DNA from: Pseudomonadota bacterium
GTDB lineage: Bacteria > Pseudomonadota > Gammaproteobacteria > Xanthomonadales > Xanthomonadaceae
Length of the DNA: 11,633 nucleotides
Reading direction: 5' to 3'
NCBI GenBank assembly: GCA_023390905.1
Contig: JAEWBY010000068.1
Span: 1-11,633 of the forward strand
This document shows positions 6,577 through 11,633 of the stretch, in pieces. Each line of letters starts with the position of its first letter. Within the stretch, counting starts at the first letter, position 1. The notes beneath the pieces were generated by a model. The model was not told the origin of the DNA and made no database searches. It saw nothing but the letters and a program-made list of their open reading frames with translations. A program made the translations under genes and the position numbers.

Positions 6577-9183
6577 ATGAACACCCAATACCGCAAGAAT
6601 CTTCCCGGAACATCGCTGGACTATTTCGACGCGCGTGCCGCGGTCGAAGCGATCCAGCCGGGCGCGTATGACCGCCTGCCTTACACCTCGCGCGTGCTGG
6701 CCGAGAATCTGGTGCGCCGCTGTGATCCGGCGACGCTGGCCGACGCGCTCGGGCAGTTGATCGAACGTCGGCGCGATCTGGATTTCCCCTGGTTTCCCGC
6801 GCGCGTGGTGTGCCATGACATCCTCGGACAGACCGCGCTCGTGGATCTGGCCGGCCTGCGCGATGCCATCGCCGATCAGGGTGGCGATCCGGCCAAGGTC
6901 AATCCGGTCGTGCCGGTGCAGTTGATCGTCGATCACTCGCTGGCCGTGGAGTGCGGCGGCTACGATCCGGATGCGTTCACCAAGAACCGCGCGATCGAGG
7001 ATCGCCGCAACGAGGATCGATTCCACTTCATCGACTGGACCAAGCAGGCATTCGAGAACGTGGACGTGATCCCGCCCGGCAACGGCATCATGCACCAGAT
7101 CAATCTGGAGAAGATGTCGCCGGTGATCCAGGTGCGCCAGGGCGTGGCGTTCCCGGATACCTGCGTCGGCACCGACAGCCATACGCCGCATGTGGATGCA
7201 CTGGGCGTCATCGCCATCGGCGTCGGCGGGCTGGAAGCGGAGAACGTCATGCTCGGCCGTGCCTCGTGGATGCGGCTGCCGGACATCGTCGGCGTCGAAC
7301 TCTACGGCCAGCCGGCCGCCGGCATCACCGCCACCGACATCGTGCTGGCGCTGACCGAGTTCCTGCGCAGGCAGAAGGTCGTCGGCGCGTGGCTGGAATT
7401 CCGCGGCGAGGGTGCGGCCGCGTTGACGCTCGGCGATCGCGCGACGATTTCCAACATGGCACCGGAATACGGCGCGACCGCCGCGATGTTCTTCATCGAC
7501 GGACAGACCATCGATTACCTGCGCCTGACCGGTCGCGAAGACGAGCAGGTCAGGCTGGTCGAGACGTATGCGAAAACAGCCGGGCTGTGGGCCGATTCCC
7601 TCGCCGACGCACAGTACGAGCGCACGCTGAGCTTCGATCTGTCCAGCGTGGTCCGCAACATGGCCGGCCCGTCCAATCCCCACGCGCGCGTGGCCACCGC
7701 CGATCTCGCCGACAAGGGCATCGCGGTGGGCCTGGACCACGCGCGTGCGCAGGAAGCCGAAGGGCTGATGCCGGACGGCGCGGTGATCATCGCCGCGATC
7801 ACCAGCTGCACCAACACCAGCAACCCTCGCAATGTGATCGCCGCCGGCCTGCTGGCGCGCAACGCCAATCGCGCCGGGCTCTCGCGCAAGCCATGGGTGA
7901 AAACCTCGCTCGCGCCCGGTTCCAAGGCCGTTGCGCTCTACCTCGACGAAGCCGGGCTCACCGATGAGCTGGAACGGCTGGGCTTCGGCGTCGTCGCATT
8001 CGCGTGCACGACGTGCAACGGCATGTCGGGCGCGCTGGATCCGGTGATCCAGAAAGAGATCATCGATCGCGATCTGTACGCGACAGCCGTGTTGTCTGGC
8101 AACCGCAATTTCGATGGCCGCATCCACCCGTATGCGAAGCAGGCGTTCCTTGCCTCGCCGCCACTGGTGGTGGCGTACGCCATCGCCGGCACGATCCGCT
8201 TCGACATCGAGAAGGACGTGCTGGGCGTGCACGAGGGCAGGGAGATCCGGCTCAAGGACATCTGGCCCAGCGACGGGGAGATCGACGCCGTCGTGCGCGC
8301 ATCGGTGAAGCCGGAGCAGTTCCGCAAGGTGTACCAGCCGATGTTCAACGTGCGCGTCGAACATGGCGAGCGCGTGAATCCGCTGTATGACTGGCGTCCG
8401 CAGAGCACCTACATCCGCCGCCCGCCGTACTGGGAAGGCGCGCTGGCCGGCGAACGCACGCTGCGTGGCCTGCGTCCGCTGGCCGTGCTCGGCGACAACA
8501 TCACCACCGACCATCTGTCGCCTTCAAACGCGATCCTGCTCGACAGCGCCGCCGGCGAATATCTGGCGAAAATGGGCGTGCCCGAAGAGGATTTCAATTC
8601 CTATGCCACGCATCGTGGCGATCACCTCACCGCGCAGCGCGCCACCTTCGCCAATCCGAAGTTGTTCAACGAAATGGTGCGCAACCAGGACGGCAGCGTG
8701 AAACAGGGTTCGTTCGCGCGCGTTGAGCCGGAAGGCAGGGTCATGCGCATGTGGGAAGCGATCGAAACCTACATGGATCGCGGGCAGCCCCTGATCATCA
8801 TCGCCGGCGCCGATTATGGGCAGGGCTCCTCGCGCGACTGGGCGGCCAAGGGCGTGCGGCTGGCGGGCGTGGAAGCGATCGTCGCCGAAGGATTCGAACG
8901 CATCCATCGCACCAACCTGATCGGCATGGGCGTGCTGCCGCTGGAATTCAAGCCGGGCACCACGCGCCTGACGCTGGGCATCGATGGCACCGAAACCTTC
9001 GACGTCCTCGGTGCGCGCAAACCGCGCGCGGACCTCCAACTGATCATCCACCGCCGCGATGGTGAAACCGTGGAAGTGCCGGTGACCTGCCGTCTGGACA
9101 GCGACGAGGAGGTTTCCATCTACGAAGCCGGCGGCGTGCTGCAACGCTTCGCGCAGGATTTCCTGGAGGCGACGGCGGCCTGA
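6577..9183 (+). CDS. acnD: 2-methylcitrate dehydratase, Fe/S-dependent (AcnD)
   Basis: Aconitase-family enzyme that dehydrates 2-methylcitrate to a 2-methylaconitate isomer needing PrpF for further use; it replaces PrpD. The product is 868 residues, normal for AcnD. The [4Fe-4S] ligands are visible: Cys411 in TSCTNTSNP and Cys477/Cys480 in ACTTCNG. The swivel-domain signature GADYGQGSSRDWAAKG starts at residue 744 and carries substrate-phosphate-type Ser/Arg residues. AcnD-like stretches include LPYTSRVLAENLVRRC and DFPWFPARVVCHDILGQTAL near the N-terminus. I chose the start at 6577 because MNTQYRKNLPGTSLDYFD matches the AcnD N-terminus I know; an in-frame ATG at 6544 would add 11 unlike residues. 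Neither has an obvious Shine-Dalgarno, so translation may be weak or coupled to prpC, 97 bases upstream. AcnA is excluded by the AcnD-specific N-terminus and by the adjacent prpF. Confidence -1.
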   Translation: MNTQYRKNLPGTSLDYFDARAAVEAIQPGAYDRLPYTSRVLAENLVRRCDPATLADALGQLIERRRDLDFPWFPARVVCHDILGQTALVDLAGLRDAIADQGGDPAKVNPVVPVQLIVDHSLAVECGGYDPDAFTKNRAIEDRRNEDRFHFIDWTKQAFENVDVIPPGNGIMHQINLEKMSPVIQVRQGVAFPDTCVGTDSHTPHVDALGVIAIGVGGLEAENVMLGRASWMRLPDIVGVELYGQPAAGITATDIVLALTEFLRRQKVVGAWLEFRGEGAAALTLGDRATISNMAPEYGATAAMFFIDGQTIDYLRLTGREDEQVRLVETYAKTAGLWADSLADAQYERTLSFDLSSVVRNMAGPSNPHARVATADLADKGIAVGLDHARAQEAEGLMPDGAVIIAAITSCTNTSNPRNVIAAGLLARNANRAGLSRKPWVKTSLAPGSKAVALYLDEAGLTDELERLGFGVVAFACTTCNGMSGALDPVIQKEIIDRDLYATAVLSGNRNFDGRIHPYAKQAFLASPPLVVAYAIAGTIRFDIEKDVLGVHEGREIRLKDIWPSDGEIDAVVRASVKPEQFRKVYQPMFNVRVEHGERVNPLYDWRPQSTYIRRPPYWEGALAGERTLRGLRPLAVLGDNITTDHLSPSNAILLDSAAGEYLAKMGVPEEDFNSYATHRGDHLTAQRATFANPKLFNEMVRNQDGSVKQGSFARVEPEGRVMRMWEAIETYMDRGQPLIIIAGADYGQGSSRDWAAKGVRLAGVEAIVAEGFERIHRTNLIGMGVLPLEFKPGTTRLTLGIDGTETFDVLGARKPRADLQLIIHRRDGETVEVPVTCRLDSDEEVSIYEAGGVLQRFAQDFLEATAA

Positions 9184-9258
9184 GCGACGCGGCGCAACGC
9201 GGCCACCGCATCAGATCGCCGTAACGGTTGCCGCCGTATCGTCCCGCCACCCCACCCG

Positions 9259-9263
9259 AGGAG
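9259..9263 (+). promoter_or_regulatory. Ribosome binding site of the SRPBCC gene
   Basis: AGGAG within CCGAGGAGAACGCC, six bases before the ATG at 9270. It fixes the start there rather than at the in-frame codon at 9228. Confidence -1.
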
Positions 9264-9269
9264 AACGCC

Positions 9270-9728
9270 ATGAATCCCACGACCGGAACCGTCCGCTTCC
9301 ACCGCGTGCTGCGCGCGCCGCCGGAGCGCGTGTATCGCGCCTTCATCGATCCGGCCGCGATGGTGAAATGGCTGCCGCCGCACGGTTTCGTCGGCCAGGT
9401 GCATGAAATGGACGCGCGCGTCGGCGGTGGCTACCGCATGTCGTTCACCAATTTCGGCACGGGCGCCACGCATGCCTTTGGCGGGACGTACACGGAGATG
9501 CTGCCGGGCCAGCGGCTGCGCTACACCGACCAGTTCGAGAATCCCGGCCTGCCCGGGCAGATGAGCGTGACCATCCTGTTCAACGCCGTGAGCTGCGGCA
9601 CCGAGATCGAAATCGTGCAGGAGGGTATTCCGGCCGCGATTCCGATCGAGTTCTGCCACCTCGGCTGGCAGGAATCCCTGGCGCTGCTTGCGCAACTGGT
9701 CGAGCCCGAGATTCCCGACGGAGGCTGA
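9270..9728 (+). CDS. SRPBCC-fold protein (AHSA1/polyketide-cyclase-like)
   Basis: A small 152-residue soluble protein of the START/Bet v1-like SRPBCC superfamily, AHSA1-like branch. Members have a deep hydrophobic ligand pocket, but substrates are mostly unknown. Visible features: the N-terminal segment APPERVYRAFIDPAAMVKWL (16-35) of the first strand and helices, GGGYRMSF (52-59), GGTYTEMLPGQRLRYTDQFE (71-90), and the C-terminal helix LGWQESLALLAQLVE (131-145). There is no signal peptide or membrane segment. It lies 86 bases after acnD with a strong AGGAG site and 22 bases before the next start codon, so it is probably co-transcribed. It is not a known part of the 2-methylcitrate cycle, and I would not assign a reaction. 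The superfamily call is firm; any link to propionate use is only from position. Confidence -1.
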   Translation: MNPTTGTVRFHRVLRAPPERVYRAFIDPAAMVKWLPPHGFVGQVHEMDARVGGGYRMSFTNFGTGATHAFGGTYTEMLPGQRLRYTDQFENPGLPGQMSVTILFNAVSCGTEIEIVQEGIPAAIPIEFCHLGWQESLALLAQLVEPEIPDGG

Positions 9729-9750
9729 GCCGTTGCGGGCTGGTGAGATC

Positions 9751-10275
9751 ATGCTGATGACACGCGTCCCTTCGCCTTTGAGCGCATTGATTTACGCTCG
9801 CTTCGGTGAATACGCTGCCATTGCCGAGGCGACATGGTCGCGGCTGCTCTGGCATCAGTCATTCACGATTCCCCATGCGCCGCAATTGCGGCCCACTCTT
9901 GAAGCGGCGATACCGCTTGTCGTGGCGCCAGCCTTTGACCTTCATTTGAATCGTGTTACGAGCTATGTGGCGGCGGATGGACGAATCCACTGGCGATTGA
10001 ATGCAAGAGGCAGCAAGCCGCGCGAGTTCCAGCACTTCCAGGCCGATCTGCATCAGCAACTCGCTTCGCGGGGAGTGTATGAGCCATGCGAGCATCTGGC
10101 CCATGTAACCCTTTCCTATGATGCACCTTATGAACTGCCGGGAACCCTCTGGATTGAGCCGATCCTCTGGCACGTGGATGCCATCGAACTCGTCAGCGCG
10201 GCTGTCGAGCCTTATCGCTACATCACGCTACGACGTTGGCAGCTTCCTCCTGTGCCGCAGGGCACGCTGTTCTGA
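9751..10275 (+). CDS. 2H phosphoesterase / 2'-5' RNA ligase-like protein
   Basis: A 174-residue protein that I place tentatively in the LigT/ThpR-like 2H phosphoesterase superfamily, whose members open or make 2',5'- or cyclic phosphodiester bonds in RNA and nucleotides. Two H-x-[TS]-hydrophobic motifs are visible in the expected order and spacing: HQSF at 35-38 and HVTL at 118-121. Between them are the FDLHLNRVTSY strand (about 68-78) and a helix like that preceding the second motif (FHQADLHQQL-type amphipathic stretch around 95-105). The first motif has Ser in place of the commoner Thr. Possible starts are ATG 9751 or ATG 9757; GGTGAG at 9742-9747 spaces better to 9757. Base composition is lower in GC than its neighbours, with codons such as AGA, GTA and CTT, which suggests later acquisition. 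It sits between the SRPBCC gene and prpF in the same direction. Role in the operon unknown. Confidence -1.
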   Translation: MLMTRVPSPLSALIYARFGEYAAIAEATWSRLLWHQSFTIPHAPQLRPTLEAAIPLVVAPAFDLHLNRVTSYVAADGRIHWRLNARGSKPREFQHFQADLHQQLASRGVYEPCEHLAHVTLSYDAPYELPGTLWIEPILWHVDAIELVSAAVEPYRYITLRRWQLPPVPQGTLF

Positions 10276-10311
10276 TCAGCATCGTTCACCGTCTGTGTAT
10301 TGGAATCAAAC

Positions 10312-11517
10312 ATGAAACAGCTTCCACAACTCCGCATCCCCGCCACCTACATGCGTGGCGGCACCAGCAAGGGTGTTTTCTTCCGGCTGGAAGATCTGCC
10401 GGAGCCGTGCCGCATGCCGGGACCGGCGCGTGATGCCTTGCTGATGCGTGTCATCGGCTCGCCGGATCCGTACGGCAAGCACACCGACGGCATGGGCGGC
10501 GCCACATCGAGCACCAGCAAGTGCGTGATCATCTCGCGCTCGACGCAGCCGGATCACGATGTGGATTATCTGTACGGACAGGTGGCCATCGAGGAGTCGT
10601 TCGTCGACTGGAGTGGCAACTGTGGCAACCTCAGTTCGGCGGTCGGGCCGTTCGCAATCGCGGCCGGGCTGATCGATGCTCAGCGCATTCCGGACAACGG
10701 CCACTGCATCGTGCGGATCTGGCAGGCGAACATCGGCAAGACCATCATCGCGCACGTGCCGGTATCGAATGGGCAGGTGCAGGAAACCGGGGGTTTCGAG
10801 CTCGATGGCGTGACCTTCCCGGCGGCGGAGATCCCGCTGGAATTCATCGACCCGGCCGACGAAGGCGAGGACGGGGGCGCGATGTTCCCGACCGGCAACC
10901 TCATCGATGATCTCGACGTGCCGGGCGTCGGTACGTTCAGGGCGACGCTGATCAATGCCGGCATTCCCACCATCTTTCTCGATGCAGCGGCCCTGGGTTA
11001 CACCGGCACCGAGCTGCAGGGCGCGATCAACGGGGATGCGCAGGCGCTGGCGCGTTTCGAAGCAATTCGCGCACACGGCGCGGTGCGCATGGGATTGATC
11101 GAGCGCGTGGAGCAGGCGGCCACGCGCCAGCACACGCCGAAGATTGCCTTCGTCGCACCGCCGGCCGATTACATGGCGTCCAGCGGCAAGCGCATCGCGG
11201 CGGCGGACATCGATCTGCTGGCGCGCGCGCTGTCGATGGGCAAGCTCCATCACGCGATGATGGGAACGGCGGCCGTCGCAATCGGTACCGCCGCTTCGAT
11301 TCCCGGCACGCTGGTCAACCAGGCGGCGGGCGGCGGCGCGCGAGAGACCGTGCGCTTCGGCCATCCTTCGGGCACGTTGCGCGTGGGTGCGGAAGTGCGC
11401 GAAGTGAACGGCCAGTGGACGGTCACCAAGGCGATCATGAGCCGCAGCGCGCGCATCCTGATGGAAGGCTGGGTACGCGTGCCGTCCGATCCCGCCTACG
11501 TGTCATCCGGACGCTGA
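10312..11517 (+). CDS. prpF: 2-methylaconitate cis-trans isomerase
   Basis: Isomerises the 2-methylaconitate released by AcnD so that an aconitase can hydrate it to 2-methylisocitrate; the partner of AcnD in the PrpD-independent route. The product is 401 residues, close to the family's usual 390-400, with a diaminopimelate-epimerase-like double fold. Visible motifs: ATYMRGGTSKGVFFR (11-25), DGMGGATSSTSK (59-70) with Lys70, and DWSGNCGNLSSAVG (99-112) with Cys104. Lys70 and Cys104 correspond, with an offset of three, to the Lys73 and Cys107 I recall for Shewanella PrpF. Further along are RIWQANIGKTIIAHVP and SMGKLHHAMMGTAAVAIGTA. The start at ATG 10312 has only a weak GGA upstream; an in-frame TTG at 10300 would add four residues. 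It is the last gene of the operon, 36 bases after the 2H-phosphoesterase-like gene. Identification is secure. Confidence -1.
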   Translation: MKQLPQLRIPATYMRGGTSKGVFFRLEDLPEPCRMPGPARDALLMRVIGSPDPYGKHTDGMGGATSSTSKCVIISRSTQPDHDVDYLYGQVAIEESFVDWSGNCGNLSSAVGPFAIAAGLIDAQRIPDNGHCIVRIWQANIGKTIIAHVPVSNGQVQETGGFELDGVTFPAAEIPLEFIDPADEGEDGGAMFPTGNLIDDLDVPGVGTFRATLINAGIPTIFLDAAALGYTGTELQGAINGDAQALARFEAIRAHGAVRMGLIERVEQAATRQHTPKIAFVAPPADYMASSGKRIAAADIDLLARALSMGKLHHAMMGTAAVAIGTAASIPGTLVNQAAGGGARETVRFGHPSGTLRVGAEVREVNGQWTVTKAIMSRSARILMEGWVRVPSDPAYVSSGR

Positions 11518-11569
11518 GCGCGCGCCCGCCGGTCGACGGCGCGCATCACTCCGGCATGGACGCCATGGC

Positions 11570-11589
11570 CCGGGCGCTTTCGCGCCCGG
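11570..11589. terminator. Possible terminator hairpin after prpF (no T-tract)
   Basis: CCGGGCGC (11570-11577) pairs with GCGCCCGG (11582-11589) around TTTC. Read on the minus strand the loop is a GAAA (GNRA) tetraloop. It lies 52 bases after the prpF stop and before what may be the 3' end of a convergent gene, so it could serve both strands. There is no T-run directly after it on either strand, so termination is uncertain. Confidence -1.
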
Positions 11590-11605
11590 AGGCCGGCCCG
11601 CGTTC

Positions 11606-11633
11606 TTAGATTTCTTCCGCCGGTGCGGGCGTC
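11606..11633 (-). CDS. Possible C-terminal end of a minus-strand gene (partial)
   Basis: On the minus strand the last bases of the window read T-P-A-P-A-E-E-I followed by TAA (11608-11606). Acidic, Ala/Pro-rich endings like this are common C-termini, and the hairpin at 11570-11589 would sit just beyond it. Only eight codons are visible, so this may be chance; no function can be given. Confidence -1.

Noticed and set aside
6412..8514. 700-codon minus-strand frame opposite acnD
   Set aside because: Same antisense effect; the + strand encodes an intact aconitase-family protein with all cluster ligands.
1..11633. CRISPR arrays, tRNA or rRNA genes, insertion sequences, phage or plasmid genes
   Set aside because: I saw no regularly spaced repeats, cloverleaf-like segments, transposase motifs or phage proteins; the window is almost fully filled by metabolic genes.

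Overview
The window is high-GC bacterial DNA carrying a nearly complete 2-methylcitrate cycle locus for propionate (propionyl-CoA) breakdown. It uses the AcnD/PrpF branch of the pathway. The NAD-malate dehydrogenase type, the AcnD+PrpF pair, the strong GC bias and a REP-like intergenic palindrome suggest a gammaproteobacterium of the Lysobacterales/Xanthomonadales (Lysobacter/Luteimonas-like). That assignment is inference from remembered family features; no search was run.

Layout: (1) 1-716, the 3' part of a malate dehydrogenase gene on +, closed by a textbook intrinsic terminator at 739-767. (2) 914-2815, prpE (propionyl-CoA synthetase) on +, apparently with its own promoter. (3) 2942-4174, on the minus strand and convergent with prpE, a citrate-synthase-family protein with a MerR-like helix-turn-helix at its N-terminus. 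A REP-like inverted repeat lies between the two. (4) About 4175-4316, a divergent control region with an AT-rich island holding two TTGATCAA palindromes one helical turn apart. (5) 4317-11517, a + strand operon: prpB, prpC, acnD, an SRPBCC/AHSA1 protein, a 2H-phosphoesterase-like protein and prpF. (6) 11518-11633, a short intergenic stretch with a hairpin and, perhaps, the last codons of a minus-strand gene.

How the genes fit together: PrpE activates propionate to propionyl-CoA. PrpC condenses it with oxaloacetate to 2-methylcitrate. AcnD dehydrates this to a 2-methylaconitate isomer, which PrpF isomerises so that a cellular aconitase can form 2-methylisocitrate. PrpB cleaves that to pyruvate and succinate. 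Succinate returns to oxaloacetate through the TCA cycle, whose last step is malate dehydrogenase, encoded at the left edge.

The most interesting element is the HTH-citrate synthase fusion. It sits where a prp regulator would be expected, it keeps the catalytic His/His/Asp set of citrate synthases, and its divergent promoter region holds a tandem palindromic operator-like sequence. The simplest hypothesis is an enzyme-derived transcription factor that senses a methylcitrate-cycle metabolite and controls prpBC-acnD-prpF. The two extra genes between acnD and prpF, especially the lower-GC 2H-phosphoesterase-like gene, are the second point worth attention.
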